In this document: positions 30,043 through 38,763 of the stretch, one piece after another
Layout of the letters: each line of letters begins with the position of its first letter
Position numbering within the stretch: position 1 is the stretch's first letter
Source of the DNA: Shewanella sp. MBTL60-007
Lineage (GTDB): Bacteria; Pseudomonadota; Gammaproteobacteria; Enterobacterales; Shewanellaceae
Reading direction: 5' to 3'
Length of the DNA: 64,000 nucleotides
Assembly (NCBI RefSeq): GCF_019654915.1
Contig: NZ_BPET01000001.1
Location: 84,278 to 148,277 of the forward strand
Notes under the pieces: generated by a model
The model's input: only the letters and a program-made list of their open reading frames with translations
What the model was told of the DNA's origin: nothing
Databases searched by the model: none
Made by a program: the position numbers and the translations under genes

Positions 30043-30504
30043 ATGGCCAGACGTATAGCTCATTGGGTATTACTTATCTCCTTGCTGGGGCAGTTTTTGC
30101 TGACTCCGGCAATGGCGTTGCCCGATCAGTTACACTTGCTCGGTCAGCATCAACTACAACAGCTTGAAGAGCACTTGCAGCAATCTGTTACTCAGACTGA
30201 TATAGAGCCTAGTTTAGCTAAGGGCGAGCTTTCGCTAAATGATATGAGCGCCGCTATTAAGGACTTGAGTCTATATAATTTGGTTGCTGAAATTGGTGAG
30301 CAAGTGAGTACAACCCTGTGTGAAGCCAGTTGTCAGATGCTGTCTTCTGGTCACTGCACTAACCACAGTAGTTGCGCACCTGGGCTAGGTTCAATGTGTG
30401 TTTTGTTGCTAAAACAGAACATTAGCCAAGAACAAATAGACGGACCAAGCTGGTCAGTTAAAACCGTTAAGCTTCATGTTGTTACGCCTCCTCCAAACGC
30501 ATAA
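30043..30504 (+). CDS. Exported Cys-containing hypothetical protein
   Basis: I do not recognise this 153-residue protein. It has a signal peptide (HWVLLISLLGQFLLTPAMA), a Gln/Leu-rich helical middle (LHLLGQHQLQQLEEHLQQ) and a Cys-rich segment about residues 93–120 with C, C, C, C and C spaced as LCEASCQ, GHCTNHSSCAP and GSMCVLL. That suggests disulfides or metal binding after export. It stands between the metalloprotease and the DFSK-repeat gene without a clear ribosome-binding site, so the exact start (ATG 30043) is moderately certain. Confidence 0.55.
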   Translation: MARRIAHWVLLISLLGQFLLTPAMALPDQLHLLGQHQLQQLEEHLQQSVTQTDIEPSLAKGELSLNDMSAAIKDLSLYNLVAEIGEQVSTTLCEASCQMLSSGHCTNHSSCAPGLGSMCVLLLKQNISQEQIDGPSWSVKTVKLHVVTPPPNA

Positions 30505-30641
30505 CTAGTTGTTAAATTTTCAGCTTTTTATGTTCAAATTGTATCAAAATGCAAAATTTGCTTCTTTTTTATTCTCTAAAACAGATAGATCACGTAGACT
30601 GTTTGTTAAGCGAATGTAGGCAAATAAGATTGGAGTTGTAT

Positions 30642-30956
30642 ATGAATAAGTTAACCAGCGTAGCCTTAACACTAGCGATTGGCTGTATCTCTACTTCAGC
30701 AATGGCAGAACGACCAGATTTTTCGAAAACTGAAGCAGCACGTGCTGATTATGATTTTTCAAAAAATGTATCAGCAGCTTTAAAGGTAAATGATATTAAG
30801 CGTATCTCTACGCGTCATGATTTTTCAAAGACATTAGCCGCCACCAGTAGTTACGACTTTTCAAAAAATCCTCACGTTGAGCCTGTGAAGCATGCTCACC
30901 CTTCTAGCCAGCACGATTTCTCTAAAACGGAAGCACTGCTCGACGGCAGTTTATAA
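30642..30956 (+). CDS. Exported DFSK-repeat miniprotein
   Basis: The 104-residue protein has a clean signal peptide (LTSVALTLAIGCISTSAMA, cleavage before ERPDFSK) and then 82 residues containing five DFSK motifs, at residues 26, 38, 60, 72 and 92. They alternate DFSKT, DFSKN, DFSKT, DFSKN, DFSKT, preceded by Pro, Tyr, His, Tyr, His. This gives a higher-order unit of about 34 residues. I know no family with this motif. GGAG lies seven bases before the ATG at 30642, which decides the start over an upstream ATG at 30549. It is followed by a strong terminator. Function unknown. Confidence 0.75.
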   Translation: MNKLTSVALTLAIGCISTSAMAERPDFSKTEAARADYDFSKNVSAALKVNDIKRISTRHDFSKTLAATSSYDFSKNPHVEPVKHAHPSSQHDFSKTEALLDGSL

Positions 30957-31007
30957 GCGCTGGATCTAGATTGCTAAATTTAGCTTTTTAGCGAAATGAG
31001 AGAGTAA

Positions 31008-31037
31008 AAGGGCTACTGCAAAGTAGCCTTTTTTTGT
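31008..31037 (+). terminator. Terminator after the DFSK-repeat gene
   Basis: Arms aagggctac and gtagcctt followed by seven T. Confidence 0.9.
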
Positions 31038-31074
31038 GGTTGAAGCTTAAGCGAGATTAACGCCAGTGTGACTG

Positions 31075-31431
31075 TTAGGGTTTAAGTTCTCCACTATCGA
31101 GTCTTTTACCTTGTCGGTAGGAGTCGATGACGCCTATTGCCCAAGCGGCAACAAACGCCATGGTGGCGATATTGATATAGAGCGCCTCATTGCCCACAGG
31201 TGCCTGAGTCACGGCACTATAGATGGCATTAAGCTCAAGCGGGATCTCGCCGTTTAAGATCTGCTGCGAGATAAGCTGAGCACGCTGATAGGCATGCCAA
31301 ATTAAAAAGCACAGGCTGGTTATGGTTGTGAACAGTAACAGCTTACCCATAGCGTGTTTCTTTAGATAAAAATGACCACAGCCAGGGCAAACAAAGGCTG
31401 AGAGCAGTGCGGCTTTTACGGATGTTTTCAT
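31075..31431 (-). CDS. Small membrane protein with two hydrophobic segments
   Basis: The 118-residue product begins MKTSVKAALLSAFVCPGCGHFYLKK, written here in two parts: a short hydrophobic stretch ending in PGCGHFYL, reminiscent of the TM2-domain opening, and a Lys-rich loop. Two membrane spans follow (about 30–47 and 85–102). Function unknown. It is followed on the same strand by no close gene; the 117-residue gene upstream at 31848 ends about 64 bases before its start, so the two may be cotranscribed. Confidence 0.6.
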   Translation of the reverse strand: MKTSVKAALLSAFVCPGCGHFYLKKHAMGKLLLFTTITSLCFLIWHAYQRAQLISQQILNGEIPLELNAIYSAVTQAPVGNEALYINIATMAFVAAWAIGVIDSYRQGKRLDSGELKP

Positions 31432-31494
31432 ACTAATTTTTTATGCTAATTCTATATAGAGTGTCTTGTTCTTGTCTGGCTTAGCTAGCTGGGA

Positions 31495-31848
31495 TCATTC
31501 TAGATCGATACGGCGGATAGCACGCTTAAGAAAGTCGACTTTACGTTGCAGGCGTATTTTGATCTCATCATCTTGGCGGTAGGCATCCAATTGGCTATTC
31601 GCACCTTGTAGCTCCTGCACTAACCAGCCGCGGATCATCACATAATAGCGGGAGTCGGTGCCGTAGCTTGTAATGGTAGTGAGTGACTTTTCCGATGGAT
31701 GCTTAATCGCATTATCGAGAGACTTAACCATGACACCAATGGCATATTCGTCGGATTGTGTTACCTCATCTGCCATAGCAGGCAGAGTGAGCACCGAGCT
31801 TAATAGGACGAGGCTAGAAGCTATATGATTACGATAAGAAAGGAGCAT
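31495..31848 (-). CDS. Exported hypothetical protein, 117 aa
   Basis: The protein has a signal peptide (SSLVLLSSVLTLPAMA, cleavage before DEVTQ). A helical mature region follows, with a repeated Lys/Arg/Glu pattern at its C-terminus (RLQRKVDFLKRAIRRIDLE). AAGG stands before the ATG. I do not recognise a family. It is followed by the 118-residue membrane protein on the same strand. Confidence 0.6.
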   Translation of the reverse strand: MLLSYRNHIASSLVLLSSVLTLPAMADEVTQSDEYAIGVMVKSLDNAIKHPSEKSLTTITSYGTDSRYYVMIRGWLVQELQGANSQLDAYRQDDEIKIRLQRKVDFLKRAIRRIDLE

Positions 31849-31948
31849 CTATCTACCTTGTATGGCAAGTTATGGGTTAACAGTAACAGCCACGTAGTAG
31901 AAATACTCATAAATTTTTGTTTAATCGCTGCGGTTAGAGAAGAAAGAG

Positions 31949-31990
31949 AAAAACCCTGACTAAATGATTGCTCACTTAATCAGGGGCGCC
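31949..31990 (-). terminator. Terminator of the RND efflux operon
   Basis: Read on the minus strand, CCTGATTAAGTGA and TCATTTAGTCAGG form an imperfect stem followed by GTTTTT, about 55 bases past the RND pump stop. Confidence 0.75.
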
Positions 31991-32042
31991 GGGAAGCGTT
32001 TGGGGTTGATGTAACTTTTTACTTAAGAGTCGACCTCCCTAT

Positions 32043-35000
32043 TCAGGCCTGCTTAGCAGGGTAAGGAATTCTGAAGGCTAAGGTATAGGTCACCGGCAAA
32101 ACGATTAGGGTTAAGACCGAGGCAAAACCTAAACCGAAGATAATCGTAATAGCCATCGAACCAAAGAAAGCATCCGATAGCAGCGGCAGCATACCCAACA
32201 TGGTAGTAATGGCTGCCATCAATACTGGTCTCACCCGGCTCACGGCTGAATCAACAACCGCCTGATAAGCTTCTTTACCTTGGGACAGCTCAAGGTTTAT
32301 CTGATCCACTAATACGATGCCGTTCTTGATGATCATGCCAGTTAAACTCAGCAGGCCAAGTAGTGCCATAAAGCTAAAGGGCGCATCGAATAGCAGTAGA
32401 CCAGAGACCACGCCAATCAGTGATAGTGGTACGGTAAACCAGATCACTAGTGGCTGCCTGACCGAGTTAAACAGCAGCACAGTGATAAGAAACATCGCCA
32501 AGTAACCGAGTGGGATAGAGCTAAATACCGACTCCTGTGCCTCCATTGAGGTTTCATATTCGCCGCCCCATTCAAGCTCGTACCCCGCAGGCAGCGGGAT
32601 CGCTTCGATGTCTGCTTTTACTTTTCTAAATACCGAGTCGGCGGTTTCACCCGTGCCGTTAACTGGATCGGCAAGCACTGAGATCACTCGCTTACGATCA
32701 CGGCGCATGATCAAAGGATCTTCCCATTCGGTACTAAAATCAGACACCACCTGAGTGACTGGCACAAAGGTATTATTCTCGCTGCTCCACACTTGTAGCT
32801 TCCAGATACTCTGGGCATCGAGTCGCTCCTCGTCCGGTGCGCGGGCAATGATCGGCAATAGGTGGCTATTCTCGCGATAGGTGCCGATCTGTTTACCACT
32901 AAAGTTAGTCAGTAGGGCATTGTCGAGATCTTGCTTGCTGATCCCTGTTTCACGGGCTTGAGCCAGTGCCAATTGTGGCCTCACTAAAGTCACTTGATTG
33001 CGCCAGTTGTGCCTTACGCCTACGGCCGTTGGCTCAGCCTTTAATATATCTTCGGCCTGTACTGCCAGCTGACGCAATACCTGAGGATCTTCGCCATAGA
33101 AGCGCGCCTCAATCTTAGCGGCTGGGCTTGGGCCGTTTTCCATATACTTGAAACGATATTGAGCCTCGGGAAATTTAAGGCTGAGCTCTCGCTCAAGCAC
33201 CCGCATATACTGATTAAGCGTCTGTAGATCTTTCATCTCTAACAAGATCTGCCCGTACGCTTTGTAGCCCTTTTCTGGCACATAGGAGAGCACGAAGCGC
33301 TGGGCGCCTTGGCCAATGACAGTAGTCAGGTTTACCAGCCCAGTGTCGTGCTCCTTTTGCTGCTGTAGCAGGTCTGTTTCGATGCGACTCAGTAGTCGCT
33401 CGGTAGCCTTGATATCTGAGCCTTCAGGCATCCATACATCGATAAAGAACATAGGCGTGTTCGATGCCGGGAAGAAGACATTTTTAACATAGCCAAAACC
33501 GACCACAGATGAGATAAGCGCGGCGATAACTAAGGTAAGCGTTAGTCCTCTAAAGCGCATGGCAAAGTTGAGGCTGTGGCGGTACAGACCAAATAACCAG
33601 CCCTTGTAGGGATCGTCGTTGTCATCATTGCTCACCACGCCATCTTTGAACATCAGATTGCAGAAAAACGGCGTTAAGGTCATCGCGGTGATCCAGCTAA
33701 TAAATAGCGAGATCAGTAAAACTTGAAACAGAGAGGCACAAAATTCTCCCGTGGCATTATCAGACAAGCCAATAGGCGCAAAGGCTATGATGGCGATAAT
33801 GGTGGCGCCAAGTAGTGGCCACTGGGTTTGTGAGATCACCTGTTTAGCGGTTTCTAAACGGCTTTGCCCCCGTTTAATGCCGATTAAGATCCCTTCGGTC
33901 ACCACGATCGCATTGTCGACCAGCATACCTAGAGCGATGATCAAGGCGCCAAGAGAGATGATCTGTAGTTCGATGTTGAGAATGTTCATCATCACAAAGG
34001 TGCCGAGGATCGTCAGTAGCAGCACTAAACCCATCAATAGGCCAGAACGAACGCCCATAAAGATAAGTAGTACTCCAATGACGATCGCAACTGACTCTGC
34101 CAAGTTAACCAGAAAGCCATTGACCGTCTGGTCCACCATCTTGCTCTGATCGTAAACCGTATCCAGTGTCATACCGATAGGCAGCTCGCTATAAAGCTCG
34201 CTCATACGCTGATTGACCGCCTCGCCAACCTTAACCACGTTGACGCCGCTAGAGAAGGCGATGCCGACAGACAGCGCTTGTTTGCCATCGGCATGGTAGA
34301 TATTCGATGGAGTTTCTTCTGTGTCTTTGTAGATCTTAGCGATATCGCCTAAATAGATAAGCTTAGGGCTACCCGGCGGACTGATCAGCAAGCGTTCCAT
34401 CTGCTGCACGTTATCAAACTCACCCGTTGGATGAATACGGATGCGGTTGTCGCCAACCAGCATACTGCCAGCATTAGAGACCACGTTCTGGCTGTTGATA
34501 AGGCCATAGATATAGTTCTGATCTAAGCCTAAGGCGTTGAGTTTTTGTTGTGAGATCTCAACCACCACCTGCTCATTGACGATCCCTGCGATGGTGACCT
34601 TCTTGATCCCATCAACAAGTACTAATTCTCGACGCAAAAAGTCGGCATAGTTTTGCAGCTCTCGGTCACTATAGCCATCACCACTGACATTGAGCAAGAT
34701 GCCATAAACATCGCCAAAGTCATCGATAACAGAGGGGGCATGCACGCCCGGTGGCAGTTCTACCGCCTTGTCGTTAACCTTACGGCGCACTTCATCCCAC
34801 ACCTGAGGCAGTTCGCTGGCGTCATAATTCTCTTTGATCTCAATTTCAATCTGCGACAGGCCAGCGCTGTTGACCGAGGTGATATGTTTGATGCCATCGA
34901 GTTGTTGCAGTGCATCTTCAAGAGGCAGGGTCACTTCCTCTTCCACCTGCTCAGGTGATGCGCCAGGGTAGGCGGTGACCACCAAGGCCTGCTTGATGGT

Positions 35001-35120
35001 GAATTCGGGGAACTCTAGCTGACCTAAGCTAAAAAATGAGATAGTGCCACCAATTAGGAGTAGCAGTGCAAACATCCAGCTAATGACTTTGTGGGTTATG
35101 GAATATTCAGCAAAATTCAT
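32043..35120 (-). CDS. RND-family multidrug efflux pump (inner-membrane subunit)
   Basis: The 1025-residue proton-driven transporter has the RND layout: one span near 13–33, a large periplasmic loop, six spans about 335–560, a second large loop and five spans about 860–1015. The proton-relay motif GMLVDNAIVVTEG with the two Asp-containing span 4 is present. It is of the hydrophobe/amphiphile efflux (AcrB-like) type rather than the CzcA metal type by sequence character (inference). The ATG at 35120 is preferred over the TTG at 35123. It forms an operon with the adaptor 72 bases upstream; no outer-membrane channel gene is present here. Confidence 0.93.
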   Translation of the reverse strand: MNFAEYSITHKVISWMFALLLLIGGTISFFSLGQLEFPEFTIKQALVVTAYPGASPEQVEEEVTLPLEDALQQLDGIKHITSVNSAGLSQIEIEIKENYDASELPQVWDEVRRKVNDKAVELPPGVHAPSVIDDFGDVYGILLNVSGDGYSDRELQNYADFLRRELVLVDGIKKVTIAGIVNEQVVVEISQQKLNALGLDQNYIYGLINSQNVVSNAGSMLVGDNRIRIHPTGEFDNVQQMERLLISPPGSPKLIYLGDIAKIYKDTEETPSNIYHADGKQALSVGIAFSSGVNVVKVGEAVNQRMSELYSELPIGMTLDTVYDQSKMVDQTVNGFLVNLAESVAIVIGVLLIFMGVRSGLLMGLVLLLTILGTFVMMNILNIELQIISLGALIIALGMLVDNAIVVTEGILIGIKRGQSRLETAKQVISQTQWPLLGATIIAIIAFAPIGLSDNATGEFCASLFQVLLISLFISWITAMTLTPFFCNLMFKDGVVSNDDNDDPYKGWLFGLYRHSLNFAMRFRGLTLTLVIAALISSVVGFGYVKNVFFPASNTPMFFIDVWMPEGSDIKATERLLSRIETDLLQQQKEHDTGLVNLTTVIGQGAQRFVLSYVPEKGYKAYGQILLEMKDLQTLNQYMRVLERELSLKFPEAQYRFKYMENGPSPAAKIEARFYGEDPQVLRQLAVQAEDILKAEPTAVGVRHNWRNQVTLVRPQLALAQARETGISKQDLDNALLTNFSGKQIGTYRENSHLLPIIARAPDEERLDAQSIWKLQVWSSENNTFVPVTQVVSDFSTEWEDPLIMRRDRKRVISVLADPVNGTGETADSVFRKVKADIEAIPLPAGYELEWGGEYETSMEAQESVFSSIPLGYLAMFLITVLLFNSVRQPLVIWFTVPLSLIGVVSGLLLFDAPFSFMALLGLLSLTGMIIKNGIVLVDQINLELSQGKEAYQAVVDSAVSRVRPVLMAAITTMLGMLPLLSDAFFGSMAITIIFGLGFASVLTLIVLPVTYTLAFRIPYPAKQA

Positions 35121-35192
35121 CAATTAAATCTCTTGTAAAGCAGGCGAATAGCAGCGTTTAAGCGGTATCAATGGGTAGTAAAGAGGGAGGCG

Positions 35193-36275
35193 TTATACGC
35201 CTCTTTGCCAACGTAGTGGTTTGACTTCAAGCCCTTCAGACAGGTACTGCACACCTGCAACAACCACTTTGTCGCCCGCCTTGATACCATCGATGATCTC
35301 GATGCCATCGGTGGTGACCTTACCTAGCGTTACTATCTGTTGGTTGACTTTGCCGTGTTTGCTGTCATAGGCCCAAACCACGCTTTGACCATCTTGGTCG
35401 CGCTTGCTGATAGCGCTAGGGGGAAGGATGGCCGTTACCGATAGGGAGTTTCGCTTGGCAAGATCCATGGTGAGTTCGGCGGTCATCCCTGGCAGTACCG
35501 TCATGTTGCTTGGGCGAGGCAGGGTAAATACCACCTCATAGCTTTGGGTGCCTGGCGTCACTTGCGTAGCGTGCTCTTTTAACAGTGCGGGGTAGCTGCT
35601 GCTAGGGTCATTGGCAAATCGCACCACAGGCTGAGTGATAGCATTTGGATTAAATTGAGTCACCTTGCTGGCGAGTGACTCTGGCACCTGAATGACGACA
35701 TCGATATCGCTATCTTTTTGCAGCACCAGTACTGGCTGGTTCGCCTGTACCATCTGGTAGTTGTCGATAGCGATTTTCGCCACTGTGCCATCGTAAGGGG
35801 CGGTTAATTCGGTATAGCTGAGTTGATCTTGAGCGCTTGCAAGATTGGCTTTCGACGATTTTAGTTGCGCCGAGGCGAGATCGTATTCCGCCTGTGAGAT
35901 CAGCTCACGGCGCAGCAGTTCGCCTTTACGTTTAAAGTCTGCCTTAGCTAACTCGTAATCGGCCTCACGATTCAGCAGGGTGTTTTGTGCATCCCGTCTA
36001 TCTAAGCGCGCCAATACAGCGCCTCTTTTAACCTGTTGGCCTTCGACTAAGTTCAACTCTACTAAGTGTCCCGGCAGTCTAAAGGCAAGCTCTGCTTGTT
36101 TGGTCGCGGCAACTTTGGCGGGGAAGGTGCGCAGTGAACCTGCATTGATATCGTCGATTTCAAGCAGTTTAACGGGCCGCACACTTGGCTTTGCCACCTC
36201 GCTAGACTCTGCGTTACAACCTGAAACGAGTGCCGCCAAGAGGAGCAGTGAGAGTGAAGTAGTCAGGTTTTTCAT
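35193..36275 (-). CDS. RND efflux periplasmic adaptor lipoprotein
   Basis: The 360-residue membrane-fusion protein has a lipoprotein signal (LLLAALVSGC, lipid Cys near residue 20). The lipoyl half-motifs (FRLPGHLVELNLVEGQQVKRG written in parts, and YTELTAPYDGTVAKI) and an alpha-hairpin between them (KGELLRRELISQAEYDLASAQ region) follow. It would link the RND pump to an outer-membrane channel. It is the first gene of the efflux operon, divergent from a LysR regulator across 193 bases. Confidence 0.92.
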   Translation of the reverse strand: MKNLTTSLSLLLLAALVSGCNAESSEVAKPSVRPVKLLEIDDINAGSLRTFPAKVAATKQAELAFRLPGHLVELNLVEGQQVKRGAVLARLDRRDAQNTLLNREADYELAKADFKRKGELLRRELISQAEYDLASAQLKSSKANLASAQDQLSYTELTAPYDGTVAKIAIDNYQMVQANQPVLVLQKDSDIDVVIQVPESLASKVTQFNPNAITQPVVRFANDPSSSYPALLKEHATQVTPGTQSYEVVFTLPRPSNMTVLPGMTAELTMDLAKRNSLSVTAILPPSAISKRDQDGQSVVWAYDSKHGKVNQQIVTLGKVTTDGIEIIDGIKAGDKVVVAGVQYLSEGLEVKPLRWQRGV

Positions 36276-36365
36276 AACGCAAATTCCATATAACGAGATC
36301 TAATATTAGGGGGATCAAAGATAGCAGGCCTTAGTGTTGAGCAAAATGGAATTATGTGGAATCAT

Positions 36366-36386
36366 CAGTTCCGAAAAATGGAACTG
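36366..36386. promoter_or_regulatory. Probable LysR operator between efflux operon and regulator
   Basis: A perfect seven-base inverted repeat, cagttcc–N7–ggaactg, lies in the divergent promoter region. Nearby ATGGAA and TGGAAT half-sites (36347–36362) repeat the same core. LysR-type regulators bind such T-N11-A-like dyads between divergent genes. Confidence 0.55.
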
Positions 36387-36468
36387 CTTTCACTTGCTTT
36401 GCCGTCACAACTGTGAGCAAAGTGATCATTGCCCGTAGTCAGCACGTTAAATGTTAGAGATTTTTTAG

Positions 36469-37413
36469 ATGAAAACTGAAGATATTGCCCTGTTCCACCG
36501 AATTGTCGAAACTGGCAGTTTAGTCGAGGCTGCAGACATATTAAATCTGCCCAAATCGACCCTGAGTCGGCGTTTACAGGCGCTTGAGGATGAACTCAAC
36601 GTTAAGCTGTTTCATCGTCAAAGTCGCGCCATGACGCTAACCGCATCGGGTAGCCATTTTTATAATAAAAGCACCGCGATGTTGGCCTCGCTGGAGCAGA
36701 CGTTATCCGAGCTCAGCGGTGAAGAATCTGAGGTGACGGGTCACCTACGGATCTTGATCTTCCCTGTACCTGAACTCATGCACATTACCCATGCCATTTT
36801 TGAGTTTATGGATCTGCACCCAGAGCTCACCGTTGAGATCATCGTGAGTACAGAGCCGCAGGATATGATCCGCAACAATATTGATCTCGCCTTTATGCTA
36901 GAAGATGCCTTTAATGAAAATGAGATGGTCGCGCGCCACATCATTAGTGAAAGCGTGCATTTCTTCGCTAGTCCTGAGTACTTGAATAAAACGGGACGTC
37001 CCACTAGTCCAGATGAGTTACCCGAGCATAACTCGATCCTGTTTCGTTATCCTAACGGTCGTATTTTTAACGATGTGCCCTTTGGCAAAGATCGCACCCT
37101 ATCGGTGAAAGGCAATCTATGTGTAAATAGTTTAGCGACCTGTTTAGAGGCGACGCTGATGGGGCGGGGGATCTCCATGATGCCGTTACCTTTTGCCAAA
37201 GAGCATATTGAAAGCGGCGAACTAGAGATGCTGTTTGAAGATGTAGAGCCCTATGAGGGCAAGTGTTTCTTAGTTTATCCGTCGCGGCGTTTTATCAGTT
37301 TAGCCAGTCAACGTTTTATCGACTATATGATGAACGCGATGGAGGAGTGTATGCAAAGCGGTGGCTGCGACGGACGTATTAAGATCCGCGGTGCATTTAA
37401 GTCTATGATTTAA
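36469..37413 (+). CDS. LysR-type regulator of the efflux operon
   Basis: The 314-residue protein has an N-terminal winged helix (IALFHRIVETGSLVEAADILNLPKSTLSRRLQALEDELNVKLFHR, quoted by its blocks only: SLVEAADILN, STLSRRLQALE, KLFHR) and a C-terminal periplasmic-binding-like effector domain. Its position, divergent from the RND operon with an inverted repeat between them, suggests it controls that operon and perhaps itself (inference). The inducer is unknown. Confidence 0.9.
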   Translation: MKTEDIALFHRIVETGSLVEAADILNLPKSTLSRRLQALEDELNVKLFHRQSRAMTLTASGSHFYNKSTAMLASLEQTLSELSGEESEVTGHLRILIFPVPELMHITHAIFEFMDLHPELTVEIIVSTEPQDMIRNNIDLAFMLEDAFNENEMVARHIISESVHFFASPEYLNKTGRPTSPDELPEHNSILFRYPNGRIFNDVPFGKDRTLSVKGNLCVNSLATCLEATLMGRGISMMPLPFAKEHIESGELEMLFEDVEPYEGKCFLVYPSRRFISLASQRFIDYMMNAMEECMQSGGCDGRIKIRGAFKSMI

Positions 37414-37450
37414 GGCATTACGCTCGATGTGCTAAGCATTCACTAAAAAG

Positions 37451-37484
37451 CAGCCAATGTCAGCTATCTGTGACATTGGCTTCT
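37451..37484. terminator. Terminator between LysR gene and cytochrome gene
   Basis: Arms agccaatgtca and tgacattggct form a strong stem between convergent genes; the right arm touches the cytochrome stop codon. Confidence 0.8.
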
Positions 37485-37881
37485 AATTATCCTGAGCGCC
37501 TTCCTCGATCCACTCTTTTATCACTTTGATCTGTTCGCTAGTCAACGGCTTACTTTCACCTTGGCTTAAATGATCGTCATGATGGGGCGGCATCTGAATA
37601 GACGTGTCGAGCTGATGGTCGATAGCCAAGTATAATGTGCTCGATGCAGGGCTGCCGGCCACAATTACTGGGCCATTCTTAGTGCCGCGCATCAGGCTAG
37701 CATAGCTATCGAGCACTAACCCAGTGCGCACGGAGCCTTCTCCGGTATCTGAGTGGCACTCAATACAAGATGCTTGGAATATGGGCAGCACCTGATGTTT
37801 AAAGCTGATGTTGGGTTTTAGCCCGAGAAAGAACACCAGAAATATTATCGCGGTCAGCAGTGTGACTTTGAGGGCGGTCAT
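37483..37881 (-). CDS. Membrane-anchored monoheme c-type cytochrome
   Basis: The 132-residue protein has an N-terminal membrane anchor (LTAIIFLVFFLGL, about 8–22) and one heme-binding motif CIECH near residue 39. The heme domain continues through MPPHHDDHL, a probable distal-ligand region, and a C-terminal helix EQIKVIKEWIEEGA. It resembles the small planctomycete-type cytochrome c domain (PSCyt1) used in electron transfer. Its partner is not identified. GGAGG lies five bases before the ATG. Confidence 0.85.
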   Translation of the reverse strand: MTALKVTLLTAIIFLVFFLGLKPNISFKHQVLPIFQASCIECHSDTGEGSVRTGLVLDSYASLMRGTKNGPVIVAGSPASSTLYLAIDHQLDTSIQMPPHHDDHLSQGESKPLTSEQIKVIKEWIEEGAQDN

Positions 37882-38076
37882 AGGGACCTCCTTAGCTAAG
37901 GCATCGCATTAGTTAAGGCTTCGCATTCGCGAGCCTAAGTTTATCGTTTTCTTAAGTATAGTCGTGCTTGCTGGTTACTCTAGTGCCTCAGCCTCGAGTG
38001 ATGACTTTTGGGGAGTTGATAGCTGAAATTTTGATATTGGACAAACTTTAAGCGGAAAATAACTTGCTTAATCGGG

Positions 38077-38733
38077 CTAATCAGCCGTCACTATGAGTCC
38101 GAGTGGCGCCAGTAGCTGCTCCTGTTGCCACTGGTTGATTATTACTCCATCGAGCTCCACCACGCGAGGATCTAACCCCTCTAGCTCAATCCGAGTCAGG
38201 TTAGCCCCTTTAAGCTCGAAGCTACCCCATTGTTCAGGGGAAAACTCACCGCCGCTCAAGTCAGATCCTTTCATCGAGCTACCAGTCAGGTTAGCGCCGC
38301 GCCAGCGGTTATCGAACAGTTCGCACTCCTCTAACAATAACTCACTCAAGTCGGCATAAGCCAAGTTGCAGGCGGTGATATATGCCGAACAGAAATAACT
38401 TTTAGGCGTGATGTAATTGGCAAAGCTGGCACGGCTAAAGTCAGCCCCTTGCAGGTTAGAATCGCGCAGCTCTAGCCCATAACAGCGTGCACCTTTAAAC
38501 AAAGCCATGCTCAAGTTGCAGTGCTTAAAGCTAGCACTGGTTAAGGTGGCATAGCTAAAGTCACAGCCCTCATCTTCGCCGAGGATAATAAACTTACACT
38601 GGATGAATTGTGCGTCGGTTAAATCGCTATGGTTAAAGCGGCATTGGTAGAAGCTACAGCGCTCGAAGCGGGCATCTTGCAAGTCTTGATCGCTAAAGTC
38701 TTCGCGATTAAAGATTTGATCTATGGCTTGCAT
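38077..38733 (-). CDS. qnr-like: Qnr-like pentapeptide-repeat protein
   Basis: The 218-residue protein is made of pentapeptide repeats (A/C/S/T/V-D/N-L/F-x-x). It matches QnrA from memory across nearly its whole length, including DFS.QDL, FYQCRF, EGCDFSYA, YFCSAYI.ACNLAYA, GSDLS and the C-terminal GLDPR…WQQEQLL.PLG.IV. Length is identical to QnrA (218). Qnr proteins mimic DNA and shield gyrase and topoisomerase IV from quinolones; chromosomal qnr genes occur in Shewanella. AAGGAG stands eight bases before the ATG. It lies 30 bases behind a MATE exporter gene. Confidence 0.9.
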   Translation of the reverse strand: MQAIDQIFNREDFSDQDLQDARFERCSFYQCRFNHSDLTDAQFIQCKFIILGEDEGCDFSYATLTSASFKHCNLSMALFKGARCYGLELRDSNLQGADFSRASFANYITPKSYFCSAYITACNLAYADLSELLLEECELFDNRWRGANLTGSSMKGSDLSGGEFSPEQWGSFELKGANLTRIELEGLDPRVVELDGVIINQWQQEQLLAPLGLIVTAD

Positions 38734-38763
38734 GGTGTCGCTCCTTAGCGTTTTGTATCAGCG

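Noticed and set aside
33751..34149. A 132-codon antisense frame in the RND pump gene
   Set aside because: It is a mirror of membrane-segment codons, with no independent evidence.
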